Counted from the first letter of the stretch, positions 48,253 through 57,014 are shown. The stretch is 64,000 nt of DNA from Chromatiaceae bacterium (GCA_027078745.1 JALWWO010000019.1:1-64000), one strand, 5' to 3'. Made by a program: numbers and translations. The notes: generated by a model not told the origin, from the sequence alone.

Positions 48253-49166
48253 TTATCCAATGTCCCCATTGCCAGACGCGATTCCGGCTCGATGCTAGGC
48301 ATCTCGCGGACCGTCTGGCAATCCGAGTGCGCTGCGCGCGCTGTCATCAAATCTTCACGGTGACCGCCCCCTCATCGGAAGAAGCACCGCTGAAACTGGA
48401 ACCCGCCCAGGAGGTGCGGGATGCTCAAGTCATCAGTTTCAGCAACCAGAAAGGCGGCGTAGCCAAGACTACCAGTTGCTTATGCATGGCCGTTGCCTTA
48501 GCCCGCCGAGGCCGTCGGGTTCTGCTGGTGGATTTCGATACTCAGGCGAATTTGACCACCTTGTTGGGTCAAAGGAAGGTACGTTCCTTTTACGATCTCC
48601 TCAGCGCGGAAGAACCCATCCGCGCGGGCATTGTTCCAGTGCAGGATCATTTGGCCCTGCTGGGGGCGAACAGCCGGATGAATCTGTTACCCAAGCGCTA
48701 TCTGAACACCCAAAACTATGAGCAGCTCTTGCACAAAGCGTTGGGCACAGTCAAAGCGGATTATGACTATATTTTCATCGATACCCCCCCTTCCCTGAAA
48801 TTCTTTGCCCTCAATGGATTGGTGGCGGCGGATCTAGTCCTGATTCCCACCCAATGCGCGTTTCTCTCCTTGCAGGGCGTTTCTCAGATGGAACAGGTGA
48901 TTCAGTCCCTGCGCAAGCGTCTCGGCCGTCCTGCTCAGCATCGATTGCTCATCACCCTGTACGATGCCCAAAGCACCGCTTCCCAGGCAGTCTACCGCAC
49001 GTTGCGGGAGCGCTGGTCTGAGCAGATCTTAGAACCGGCCATTCCCCTGGATAATGCGGTGAGCGAAGCGCAAATCCTCCAACGTTTCCTTTTCGACTAC
49101 GCGCCGACGGGAAAGGCAGCTCGCGCTTATCTCGCCGCAGCTGAAGCGCTGGAGTCCCTGCTTTGA
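48249..49166 (+). CDS. ParA/MinD-type ATPase with an N-terminal zinc ribbon
   Basis: 305 residues. Residues 1-40 form a MJ0042-type zinc ribbon (C5xxC8 and C29xxC32). Next comes a ParA ATPase domain with deviant Walker A NQKGGVAKTT (about 66-75), VDFDTQANLT and the FIDTPPS motif. ParA-type proteins position chemosensory arrays (ParC) or plasmids. A zinc ribbon on the front is more usual in gliding or secretion regulators; here it could bind nucleic acid or protein. The start at 48249 overlaps the CheB-like stop and the stop overlaps the permease start. Its place right after the che genes supports a role in placing the array. Confidence 0.85.
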   Translation: MIIQCPHCQTRFRLDARHLADRLAIRVRCARCHQIFTVTAPSSEEAPLKLEPAQEVRDAQVISFSNQKGGVAKTTSCLCMAVALARRGRRVLLVDFDTQANLTTLLGQRKVRSFYDLLSAEEPIRAGIVPVQDHLALLGANSRMNLLPKRYLNTQNYEQLLHKALGTVKADYDYIFIDTPPSLKFFALNGLVAADLVLIPTQCAFLSLQGVSQMEQVIQSLRKRLGRPAQHRLLITLYDAQSTASQAVYRTLRERWSEQILEPAIPLDNAVSEAQILQRFLFDYAPTGKAARAYLAAAEALESLL

Positions 49167-49921
49167 AAAGGGAATCCCTGTGGATGTCCACCATTGCTTT
49201 CGGTGGACTGCTCGCCTTCTGGGAACTCTCCATCGAGCTGGGGCAATGGGATGAACAAGTTCTCCCCAGTCCCCTGGAAGTGCTGAAAAGCCTGTGGGAA
49301 TTAACCGAGAACGGCACCCTGCTGCGCCATTCGGTGGCAAGCCTGTTTCGGGTGACCGCAGGCTTCTATCTGGCGGTGCTCTTCGGCATTCCCCTGGGTA
49401 TCTTCATCGGTCGCGTGAGAAAGGCGCGGTTGCTCCTCAATCCCCTGATTCAGTTCCTGCGGCCCATCTCCCCCTTGGCCTGGATTCCCCTCGCCATGCT
49501 CTGGTTCGGCATCGGCGATGCGCCAGCAGTCTTCCTCATCTTTTTGTCCAGTTTTTTTCCTTTGGTCGTCTCCACCTCTGTGGCGGTCTCTTCTATTAAT
49601 CCCATCTATTTTCAAGTGGCAGCTAACTTCGATTTCAGCCGCTGGGAAGTCATCAGCAAGATCATCATTCCAGCCATCCTGCCCGATGTGATCACCGCAT
49701 TGCGCATCTCCGTTTCCGTTGCCTGGCTGGTGGTGGTGGCGGCAGAAATGATCGCCGTGCAGTCCGGGTTGGGCTATCTCATCTTGGATTCCCGCAATGC
49801 CCTCCGCATGGATTATGTGATGGTGGGTATGATCATGATCGGCCTCATCGGGTTATTTCTCGACATGATGATGCGCCGCCTTTCCTATACCGAGGCTTCA
49901 GCCTGGGCTCGCCATCATTAG
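49163..49921 (+). CDS. ABC transporter permease (NrtB/SsuC/TauC type)
   Basis: 252 residues, about six membrane helices. The EAA-like cytoplasmic loop reads AANFDFSRWEVISKIIIPAILPDVITALR. Typical of permeases for nitrate, sulfonates or thiamine-precursor-like compounds. A TTG start overlapping the ParA stop is used; ATG 49184 is the alternative. Substrate cannot be deduced. Confidence 0.87.
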   Translation: MKRESLWMSTIAFGGLLAFWELSIELGQWDEQVLPSPLEVLKSLWELTENGTLLRHSVASLFRVTAGFYLAVLFGIPLGIFIGRVRKARLLLNPLIQFLRPISPLAWIPLAMLWFGIGDAPAVFLIFLSSFFPLVVSTSVAVSSINPIYFQVAANFDFSRWEVISKIIIPAILPDVITALRISVSVAWLVVVAAEMIAVQSGLGYLILDSRNALRMDYVMVGMIMIGLIGLFLDMMMRRLSYTEASAWARHH

Positions 49922-49953
49922 GGCTTCTTTCTCCTTAGTCTGAGGGGGGGCGT

Positions 49954-50745
49954 ATGAGTCAGATTGAGATTCAGCATCTTTATAAATCCTACCGGAACCG
50001 GAGGCATCACCGGAGGGGACCGAATGACTACGACCCTGGAGAAGAGATTCCTGTCCTGGAGGATGTGAATCTATGTGTTGAAAACGGGGAAATGGTCTGC
50101 ATTCTTGGTCCTTCTGGCTGTGGGAAGTCCACTTTGTTGCGCATGGTCGCCGGATTTGATCGCCAGACTTCCGGGGAAATCCTCATCGACGGGCAGCCCG
50201 TCACTGGCCCGACTTCGGATAACATTTTCGTGTTCCAGCAAAGCGGCCTGCTGCCTTGGATGACGGTCTGGCAGAACGTGGAACTCGGGCTGCGCCGTCT
50301 GACGGATCAGGCAGAGAAGACAGAACGCATTCAGGAGGCCATCAGTCTTGTGGATTTGGAAGGGGCAGAAACGCTCTACCCGCATCAGCTCTCCGGCGGT
50401 ATGAAACGGCGGGCAGAATTGGCGCGGGCACTGGTGGTGAATCCCAAGATTCTCATCATGGATGAGCCCTTCACTGGACTGGACTTCTTCACCCATCTGC
50501 GGATGCGGGAAGAAGTGGTCAACATGCACGAGTTTATCCGAAAGACCACTCTGATCGTCACTCATGACATCGATGATGCCCTGCTCATGGGGGATCGAAT
50601 CGTTGTCATGAGCGGCCGGCCCAGTCATGTCAAACTGGAAAAAGTGTTGGATTTTCCCCACCCACGCAATCTGGCGAAGCACCCTGAATTGAACAGCCTG
50701 CGGGAGGAAATTTTCTTCATGTTAGGGGTGAGCGATGCGGTTTAA
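49954..50745 (+). CDS. ABC transporter ATPase (NrtD/SsuB/TauB type)
   Basis: 263 residues. Walker A GPSGCGKST, Q-loop FQQSGLLPW, signature LSGGMKRRAELARAL (with an unusual K for Q) and Walker B ILIMDEPFTGLD. The end overlaps the start of the binding-protein gene by 11 bp. Confidence 0.93.
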   Translation: MSQIEIQHLYKSYRNRRHHRRGPNDYDPGEEIPVLEDVNLCVENGEMVCILGPSGCGKSTLLRMVAGFDRQTSGEILIDGQPVTGPTSDNIFVFQQSGLLPWMTVWQNVELGLRRLTDQAEKTERIQEAISLVDLEGAETLYPHQLSGGMKRRAELARALVVNPKILIMDEPFTGLDFFTHLRMREEVVNMHEFIRKTTLIVTHDIDDALLMGDRIVVMSGRPSHVKLEKVLDFPHPRNLAKHPELNSLREEIFFMLGVSDAV

Positions 50746-51763
50746 CCCTCGTGCGCTCATCGAAAAACCTCTGTGGCGGGTATTGAGCCTTTCCCTGGCC
50801 TGGCTGTTCCTGATTTCCGGACTGCACTATTGGTTGAATTACGATCACAGCCAGCGACGGATCATCAAGATGGGCTATATGCCGGTGATCACCAACCTTT
50901 CCGCCCCTATCTTGGATGCGGTGAGCGCTGAGGGGAATGGCGTTCGCTTCAAGGCCATCAAGTTTTCCTCCTTTGCAGAAATGGCGGAATCCCTGCGGAA
51001 CGATCATATCGAGGTGGCCTTCATCATCGCTCCCCTCTCCATCGTGCTGCGTCAGCAGGGCGAAGATGTGAAAGTAGTCTACATCGGCAACCGCCACGAG
51101 AGCACCATGGTAGTGCGTGCAGGCCTCGGTATCAAAACCCTGGCAGATCTGGCAGGGCACAAGGTCGCGGTGCCCATGCGCTATTCGGGACACAACATCG
51201 CCCTTCGGGGGCTGTTAGCCAAAGAGGGGTTGGAAGACCAGGTTTCCATTGTGGAGATGAATCCACCGGATATGGCAGCCGCCTTGGCGACAGGTGGACT
51301 GGATGCCTATTTTGTGGGAGAACCCTTTGCCGCTAAAACTTTGCAGACAGGTCAATCTGAACTCTTTTTCTATGTGGAAAAGATCTGGCCCAATTTCATC
51401 TGCAACCTAGTGATCGTGAAGCAATCGCTCATCGAGCGAGAGCCGGAAACGGTAGCAGCCTTTGTGGAGGGGGCGGCGCGGGCAGGGATCTGGGCCAGGG
51501 ATCATGTAGATGAAGCTGCCGAAATCGCGGCGAAATACTGGAACCAACCCGTGGATCTGGTGAAATATGCCATGACCAACCCGCCAGACCGCATTGTCTA
51601 TGATAGGTTTGTGCCCAAGGCAGAGGAACTGGGAGAAATGGCGCGGCGGATGGTCCAATACGGTCTTTCCGAGCATGCGGACATCGCGGGACTCATCGAA
51701 GATCGCTTTGCCAAGGGAGCAGATATTCAGGCGGTCAGGGATCGCAGTCAGATCCTACGGTAA
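50735..51763 (+). CDS. Membrane-anchored ABC substrate-binding protein (NMT1/NrtA-like)
   Basis: 342 residues. A cytoplasmic N-terminus of about 12 residues with a basic cluster, one hydrophobic segment (about 16-33), no lipobox and no clear signal-peptidase site, then the binding domain: IKMGYMPVITNLSAPIL, IEVAFIIAPLSIVLRQ, and MAAALATGGLDAYFVGEPFAA. It completes the transporter. An uncleaved anchor would keep it at the inner membrane near the permease or a receptor. The ligand (a sulfonate, nitrate-like anion or pyrimidine) is not decided by sequence. Confidence 0.85.
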   Translation: MRFNPRALIEKPLWRVLSLSLAWLFLISGLHYWLNYDHSQRRIIKMGYMPVITNLSAPILDAVSAEGNGVRFKAIKFSSFAEMAESLRNDHIEVAFIIAPLSIVLRQQGEDVKVVYIGNRHESTMVVRAGLGIKTLADLAGHKVAVPMRYSGHNIALRGLLAKEGLEDQVSIVEMNPPDMAAALATGGLDAYFVGEPFAAKTLQTGQSELFFYVEKIWPNFICNLVIVKQSLIEREPETVAAFVEGAARAGIWARDHVDEAAEIAAKYWNQPVDLVKYAMTNPPDRIVYDRFVPKAEELGEMARRMVQYGLSEHADIAGLIEDRFAKGADIQAVRDRSQILR

Positions 51764-51782
51764 TCAGAACATAAGCATCGCC

Positions 51783-53408
51783 ATGCCACAGCAACAGCCC
51801 GCCGTTTCGCTTGCCTCAATCATTTCCCAGTTGCAAGAATTTTGTAAGCATCAGCGCAATGGGATCTTGCAGATTTTGACGCCGGAAGGCAAGCAGGCGG
51901 AATTCCATCTGCGAAAGGGTACGATCGTTGCCCTTCGCTATGAAGATCTAGAAGGCATCGAAGCCCTGGTGCCCATCTCCGAGATTGCAGAAGGTTGGGT
52001 TCGTTTCCAAGAATCAGAAGTCAAAGGGTTTGGTCATGCTGCGCTTCCGCCTACGCCGGATCTGCTCTTTCTCTTGGGGGGACCGCTGGAACAGAACGAT
52101 GACGCCCCCTCCACTTTCTATGCGCCGGGGGAATGGACGCTGGAACGACTCCGAGCGGAAGCGGGGCGACTGCTACCTCGGCGGGATATCGTGGATATGC
52201 TGTATTTCGGGCACCGCAGCGAACTGTCCGCGGTGATCTTCCTGGTCACCACGGATCGGGAATGGTATGAATTTATCTTTAAAGGCGGAAACATCGTGGA
52301 TGTGGTGTCTCAGACAGCGGTTGGGTTTGAAGCAGTCTGGGCCTTCCGTCAGGTGCAGACCGCCAAGTATGGGATTCGCCTTCGGCGCTGTTCGAAACCC
52401 ACAGATTACAGCCACCGCCCGCCTCTGCCGACAACAAAGGAATTGCTGCATTTTCTGGAATCCCCAGAACAAATGCGCACAGCGACTCCTCCGGAGACCA
52501 CTGCTTCTTTTCCCGAAACCCCTTCCCTTCCCGAGGAGAAAGTTCTCTCTACGGACCAGAATGAGCCGGAAGTTCTGTCCAATTCCCCCGCGCCATCAGC
52601 CTCTTCTGCAGTCGCCCCCCAAAAAGCGGAGAGTGCTGTCGGAAACACCGGTTATCGAGAATTTCGACCCATGGTGGAAATTCTCCGGCACCTCCACAAG
52701 CTCTGTACGGAACATCAGACAGGCATCATGATTGTGGTTCGAGCAGACCGCCGGGGCCTGCTGGAATTTTTCCTGGATCAGGGCCGCATCTACGACATCG
52801 TTTGCCGTCGCCAGCATGGTCGAAAAGCCCTAGAGCTTGCTAAGGAAGTTACCGGCGGGCGCTATTCCTTCACCCCGCGGGATCATTTGCCCCGCCGCCA
52901 GATTCCGGAGGATCTTCCCACGAATGAAGAGATTCTTTATCAATTGGGATTGCCTTTGGAGGACCTGGGAATCAAACAGCAAACTCAATCCGAGCAGACC
53001 GCCGAAACGAAGGTGCAGCCCGCCCCTCCGCCCGGAAGGAAAATCCAAATTTTGGTAGTAGATGATAGCACCCTGACCCGAAAGGTAGTTGCTAAGTCTC
53101 TGTCAGAACAAGGCTATGAGGTCGTTGAGGCGGAAGACGGGGAAAGAGCAGTGGCCCGCATTCAAGACCATCCGCCTGATCTAGTTGTCTTGGATCTCAT
53201 CATGCCGGGCATCGATGGTTACGGCGTATTGAACTTCATCCGCAATCACAGCCGCCCTGAAATTCGGGAGATCCCCGTCATCCTATTGACCTCTCGGGAC
53301 AAACTCTTCAATCGAATTCGGGGAAAAATGGCCGGTTCTAACGAATACCTCACCAAGCCCTTCAAAGCAGATGAGCTGCTGAGCAAAATCCGAAAATATG
53401 TTCATTGA
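51783..53408 (+). CDS. PatA/PixG-like protein: DUF4388-type domains plus C-terminal REC
   Basis: 541 residues from ATG 51783; an upstream frame start lies in the ABC gene. Residues about 8-95 and 300-400 are DUF4388-like domains (NGILQILTPEGKQAEFHLRKG and TGIMIVVRADRRGLLEFFLDQ); the segment between (about 135-235) looks like a third, diverged copy. A Ser/Pro/Glu-rich linker precedes them. The C-terminal REC (about 420-541) has LVVDDST, phospho-acceptor Asp in VVLDLIMPGIDGY and lysine in LTKPFK. Such PatA/PixG-type regulators control motility, pili or heterocysts. Probable output of the CheA above. Confidence 0.82.
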   Translation: MPQQQPAVSLASIISQLQEFCKHQRNGILQILTPEGKQAEFHLRKGTIVALRYEDLEGIEALVPISEIAEGWVRFQESEVKGFGHAALPPTPDLLFLLGGPLEQNDDAPSTFYAPGEWTLERLRAEAGRLLPRRDIVDMLYFGHRSELSAVIFLVTTDREWYEFIFKGGNIVDVVSQTAVGFEAVWAFRQVQTAKYGIRLRRCSKPTDYSHRPPLPTTKELLHFLESPEQMRTATPPETTASFPETPSLPEEKVLSTDQNEPEVLSNSPAPSASSAVAPQKAESAVGNTGYREFRPMVEILRHLHKLCTEHQTGIMIVVRADRRGLLEFFLDQGRIYDIVCRRQHGRKALELAKEVTGGRYSFTPRDHLPRRQIPEDLPTNEEILYQLGLPLEDLGIKQQTQSEQTAETKVQPAPPPGRKIQILVVDDSTLTRKVVAKSLSEQGYEVVEAEDGERAVARIQDHPPDLVVLDLIMPGIDGYGVLNFIRNHSRPEIREIPVILLTSRDKLFNRIRGKMAGSNEYLTKPFKADELLSKIRKYVH

Positions 53409-53691
53409 GCCCGCGATGGCATCTTTGGAAATCTTCTCGCTACACCCTCAGGTACGCTATCGTCAGGTGGCGGACGAAGGGGTTTTGGTGCATCTAGCCC
53501 GTGGGCGGGTGCTGGTTCTCAACGCAGTGGGTCTACACATTGTCCAAACCCTGCGGCAACCTCAGACCAGGGAGACCTTGATGCGATCGATCTTGGAGCA
53601 CTTCGCGGTGGAAGAAGCCCAAGCCGCGGCAGATCTGGATGCTTATCTGCGAGCATTAGAACGGGAAGAAGTGCTCCTTCGGCAGGGGTAA
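53398..53691 (+). CDS. PqqD-like peptide-binding (RRE) protein
   Basis: 97 residues with the PqqD fold: three beta-strands (VRYRQVADEGVLVHLARGRVL), the LNAVGLHIVQTL helix and a C-terminal helical part. PqqD-type proteins bind leader peptides and present them to radical SAM enzymes. The start (53398 or 53416) overlaps the DUF4388-REC gene. Directly followed by a radical SAM gene, as in peptide-modifying systems, but no precursor peptide gene is seen nearby. Confidence 0.75.
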   Translation: MFIEPAMASLEIFSLHPQVRYRQVADEGVLVHLARGRVLVLNAVGLHIVQTLRQPQTRETLMRSILEHFAVEEAQAAADLDAYLRALEREEVLLRQG

Positions 53692-53695
53692 CCTC

Positions 53696-54703
53696 ATGTA
53701 TTTCAGTACCATCCTCCCAAAGATCCGCGCGCTGCGCATTCCTCATTCTGTCTCTTTAGAGCTGACATATCGCTGCAATCTCAACTGTTTCTATTGCTAT
53801 AACGATCGGGAGAGATCGGGAAAACCTTTGTCTCTCGCCCAATATGAAACCCTGCTGCGGGATCTAGCTCGGATGCAAACCCTGTTCCTCTTGCTTACAG
53901 GGGGTGAGCCCTTGATGCATCCTCATTTCTTCGCCATCGGGCGATTGAGTCGGGAGCTGGGCTTTGTGGTGCAGATCCGCACCAACGGCCACAGTCTGAT
54001 CCCCAGTGTGGCGAAACGAATTCTTCGAGAAGTGGAACCCTATTTGGTGGAGGTCAGCCTACACGGTGCCACGGCAGAAGTACACGATCGCCAGACCCGC
54101 GTGCCCGGTAGCTTTGATCGGCTTCTAGCCAACCTCAAATCCGCTCAGGCGCTCGGCCTGCGCCTTGGCGCCGTGATGACGCCCACTGCCTGGAACGAAC
54201 ATCAGATCGAGGACATGTTCCATCTATGCGATGATCTGGGTTTGCCCTTGCGGGTTCAGGGTCCCGTAGCCCCTCGGGATAACGGTGATCCCACACCCCT
54301 GCGCATCCGCCCTTCCGATGCCGCTTGGGATCGTGCGATGCAGGAGATGATGCGGCGGCGTACACCCAGCACTCGCAAAGCATCTGAAGAAAATCTCTCG
54401 GCAGAACCGTCTGCCCTGTGCAGCGTAGGGGTCGCCGGGTTGGACATCGATCCCTATGGCAATGTACTCGCCTGCATCCATTTGCGAACACCAGCGGGCA
54501 ATCTACACGAGCAGTCCATCGAAACCATCTGGCACCATTCGCCCATCTTTCAGCGCGCTAGGCAAGCATCCATCCAGGCCGCTCAGCGCTTTACCCAAGA
54601 ACCACCGCGACAGCTAGGGGCGCCGCTCTTCTGCATCGCCGTGGAAGAGAATTTGGCGAAGACCCCCTGCAATGCCTGTGCAAAATTCACAAAGCCTGAA
54701 TAG
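53696..54703 (+). CDS. Radical SAM/SPASM-domain protein
   Basis: 335 residues. The CxxxCxxC cluster motif lies at Cys27, Cys31 and Cys34 (YRCNLNCFYCY), GGE motif in LLTGGEPLMHP, and C-terminal auxiliary cysteines of the SPASM type (GLDIDPYGNVLACIH and, near the end, AKTPCNACAKF). This family modifies peptides, proteins or cofactors. It starts 4 bp after the PqqD-like gene, a common pair in RiPP and cofactor pathways. The substrate is unknown. Confidence 0.88.
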   Translation: MYFSTILPKIRALRIPHSVSLELTYRCNLNCFYCYNDRERSGKPLSLAQYETLLRDLARMQTLFLLLTGGEPLMHPHFFAIGRLSRELGFVVQIRTNGHSLIPSVAKRILREVEPYLVEVSLHGATAEVHDRQTRVPGSFDRLLANLKSAQALGLRLGAVMTPTAWNEHQIEDMFHLCDDLGLPLRVQGPVAPRDNGDPTPLRIRPSDAAWDRAMQEMMRRRTPSTRKASEENLSAEPSALCSVGVAGLDIDPYGNVLACIHLRTPAGNLHEQSIETIWHHSPIFQRARQASIQAAQRFTQEPPRQLGAPLFCIAVEENLAKTPCNACAKFTKPE

Positions 54704-54777
54704 CAGCCTGGCTTTTTGGTCTGGATCAGCTAAAATAATAGTACCTCCAAAGGATGCCAAAAATAACAGGTGTTGCC

Positions 54778-55032
54778 ATGCCAAAGGTCACCCTCTACAC
54801 CACTCAGATCTGCCCCTACTGTGTGCGCGCCAAGCATCTGCTCCAACGCAAAGGCGTGCCCTTTCAAGAAATCCGCATCGATCAAGACCGAGAACAGATG
54901 CGCATCATGGTAGAACGGAGCCATCGCCACACGGTGCCCCAGATCTTCATCGGCGACCGCCACATCGGTGGGTTCGATGACATGGCTGCCCTGGACGCCC
55001 GAGGGGAATTGGATTCCCTGCTAGAGCTGTGA
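54778..55032 (+). CDS. grxC: Glutaredoxin 3
   Basis: 84 residues. Active site CPYC (Cys12, Cys15), cis-Pro in TVPQIF and the GGFDDM glutathione-binding part. Reduces disulfides with glutathione. ATG 54778 is chosen; an in-frame ATG at 54754 (MPKITGVA, nearly repeating the start) lacks a useful ribosome-binding spacing. Followed by hslR. Confidence 0.93.
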   Translation: MPKVTLYTTQICPYCVRAKHLLQRKGVPFQEIRIDQDREQMRIMVERSHRHTVPQIFIGDRHIGGFDDMAALDARGELDSLLEL

Positions 55033-55046
55033 ATCCACCGGAATCC

Positions 55047-55415
55047 ATGCGCCTGGATAAATGGCTGTGGGCTGCGCGTTTCTTTAAGACCCGCCCCCTA
55101 GCTGCAGAGGCCATCAATGGGGGCAAAGTTCAGCTCAATGGCCAGCGCACCAAGCCGGGAAAAATCGTTCGGCCGGGGGTTCGCTTGCGCATTCAGAAGG
55201 GTCCGTTGCGCTGGGAGATCCGGATTCTCGCCCTCGCCAAGCAGCGCCGCCCTGCTTCGGAAGCTGCTCTGCTCTATGAAGAAGAAGCATCCAGCCGCCG
55301 AGAACGACAAGAGATCGTTCAGCAGCGTCGCCAGGCAGGCATCGCTCCACCGAGTCGGCCAAACAAGCGGGATCGGCGTAGGATTCAACAGCTCAGAAGC
55401 CGCGCAGCATACTAG
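55047..55415 (+). CDS. hslR: HslR/Hsp15-like S4-domain ribosome rescue protein
   Basis: 122 residues starting MRLDKWLWAARFFKTRPLA, the S4-domain signature of Hsp15. It binds stalled 50S subunits with nascent chains. The C-terminus is basic (PNKRDRRRIQQLRS). A GTG at 55029 overlapping the grxC stop is an alternative start. Confidence 0.92.
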   Translation: MRLDKWLWAARFFKTRPLAAEAINGGKVQLNGQRTKPGKIVRPGVRLRIQKGPLRWEIRILALAKQRRPASEAALLYEEEASSRRERQEIVQQRRQAGIAPPSRPNKRDRRRIQQLRSRAAY

Positions 55416-55423
55416 GTGCCGGC

Positions 55424-55879
55424 GTGGATAGCGAACGCTTTCGTCGTACCTATCGGGAAATCAACGAGCGGCTTTGCCCGTTCGAAAAAGTCCTGCTCAC
55501 CCAGCGTTGCCAATGTAAGCGTGCCCAGCGGTTTTGCATCGCAGAGCGAGAAGGCGTGTGTTGCAATCGAGGTGCAGCTCAACAGCGCTGTGTTCTACTG
55601 CTAGATCTGCTGGAGAAGAACGCACGGTTTGTGCTGAAAGTTACCCGGCAGAAAATTCTTCCCCATGGCAAAGCGCTGCGGGTGCAAGCGGGTGGGCTTC
55701 TGGGGCTATATCGGGCGCTCTATCCAGAAAAGGAATCCCTAGAAAAGATTCCAGATGTCGACGCCTTGATCGAGTGCGCCATCACCCGTTTCGGTGGAGT
55801 GGAAAACTTCCCCTTTCCAGCGATCCTCAGTTCGATCCGCACTGTTCAGGGCCGCCGCCCTAGGCGGAACCGGACTTGA
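55424..55879 (+). CDS. Cysteine-rich hypothetical protein
   Basis: 151 residues from GTG 55424. Not recognised. Eight cysteines, seven of them in the first 70 residues: LCPFE, RCQC, RFC, GVCC and QRC. The rest is helical. The spacing could hold an iron-sulfur cluster or zinc, but no known motif matches. It follows hslR by 8 bp and its 3' end overlaps the end of dsrS on the other strand by 34 bp, so the two are convergent. Confidence 0.7.
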   Translation: MDSERFRRTYREINERLCPFEKVLLTQRCQCKRAQRFCIAEREGVCCNRGAAQQRCVLLLDLLEKNARFVLKVTRQKILPHGKALRVQAGGLLGLYRALYPEKESLEKIPDVDALIECAITRFGGVENFPFPAILSSIRTVQGRRPRRNRT

Positions 55880-57012
55880 GTGTTCAGCGGCTTCTCACTC
55901 AAACATTCGATCTGGGCTAAGATCGGGATGAGGACAGGCTTCAGCTTGCGGCGCATGAGGCTGCCCGTGGCGGTGCTGTCCCGCAGATGGGGGCGCAGCA
56001 CGCCGTAACCGAGTCCAGAAAGCACCCAGAGAGCTTTTAGCACCGCTTTGAGATCCGGCCGCACTCGCAGGCATGCCGCTGCTTCTGGGGGCAGTCTGTC
56101 AGGTGATTCGAAGATCTCCGCCGATGCCAGCAAAGCTTCCCAGGTCTGATCCGGATCTCCCTGAGGCCTCAGGGCCTGAAGATGATTGCGCACCGTGTCC
56201 AAAGTTTCTTGAATGACATCCTGGGTGGGTGGATTGCTCAGTACCTTGGCGAGGAGCTGAAGATAGGTTTGTCCCGGTCCAGACCAGATCTGCAAGAGGA
56301 GCTGGGCATAGGCGTTGCCCTGCTGGAGAAGCGGGATGAGATCGGCGCGCAGTTGTTCAAAACCCAGTCGGGCTTTCCCTTGCTCCGGCAAGGATTGGGG
56401 GCGGCTCTGGAGAAATCCCAGTTGATAAGCAGGCCGCCGCTTGGCTTTTTGCCAAAGGGCCAGCACTTGATCCTCTTCCAGAAGCCCGGGTTGCAGGATC
56501 AGGCGCACTGAGGCAGCCATCTTCTCCGTTTCCGTTTCAAAGGGCAGGAAGTCCAAGAGAAATTGCGCCAGTACTCGCCCCATGCGCCCGGATACGATGG
56601 CTGGGTTTTCCAGCATCCGCCGCGCGTTCTCCGCATCTTCCATGGCCCACCAAGCGCGCCGCGCCAATTCATCCGTGAGGCCCGGAGAACAGACAGCCGC
56701 CACCACTGCTTCCGGTTCTCCAAGCAGCAGCAGGCGTTCTAAACTCTGATCCCGCATCTGCCCCATGCGTGTCCAACGCCGGATGTAGACGGGATAGCCG
56801 CCTGGCGATCCCAGTATCTTCCAGGAAATCAGTTCTCTGACTGCCTTCAGATAAAATTCCGGCTGTCCGGTCGGGTGGAGCACGACTTTAGCTTCCCCTT
56901 GTTCGGAGAGGCCGTACACAATCAGGCGGGATTCATCGATGCGGATCGCCTGGGGCTTGCTCGCCAAGAGCACTTGGAGCCGCAAGCTGTCCTCAGAAGC
57001 GAGCGCCACCAT
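55846..57012 (-). CDS. dsrS: DsrS, accessory protein of the dsr locus
   Basis: 388 residues, soluble, no recognised domain besides the DsrS family. It is assigned mainly by position (last gene after dsrR) and size. In purple sulfur bacteria DsrS is cytoplasmic and its role is not settled. Its start lies 2 bp after the dsrR stop. The last 34 bp overlap a convergent gene. Confidence 0.8.
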   Translation of the reverse strand: MVALASEDSLRLQVLLASKPQAIRIDESRLIVYGLSEQGEAKVVLHPTGQPEFYLKAVRELISWKILGSPGGYPVYIRRWTRMGQMRDQSLERLLLLGEPEAVVAAVCSPGLTDELARRAWWAMEDAENARRMLENPAIVSGRMGRVLAQFLLDFLPFETETEKMAASVRLILQPGLLEEDQVLALWQKAKRRPAYQLGFLQSRPQSLPEQGKARLGFEQLRADLIPLLQQGNAYAQLLLQIWSGPGQTYLQLLAKVLSNPPTQDVIQETLDTVRNHLQALRPQGDPDQTWEALLASAEIFESPDRLPPEAAACLRVRPDLKAVLKALWVLSGLGYGVLRPHLRDSTATGSLMRRKLKPVLIPILAQIECLSEKPLNTQVRFRLGRRP

Positions 57013-57014
57013 GG

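Noticed and set aside
49163-51763. ABC transporter as a specific nitrate or taurine importer
   Set aside because: Subunits fit the broad NrtABC/SsuABC group, but nothing in the binding protein fixes the substrate, so no gene names were given.
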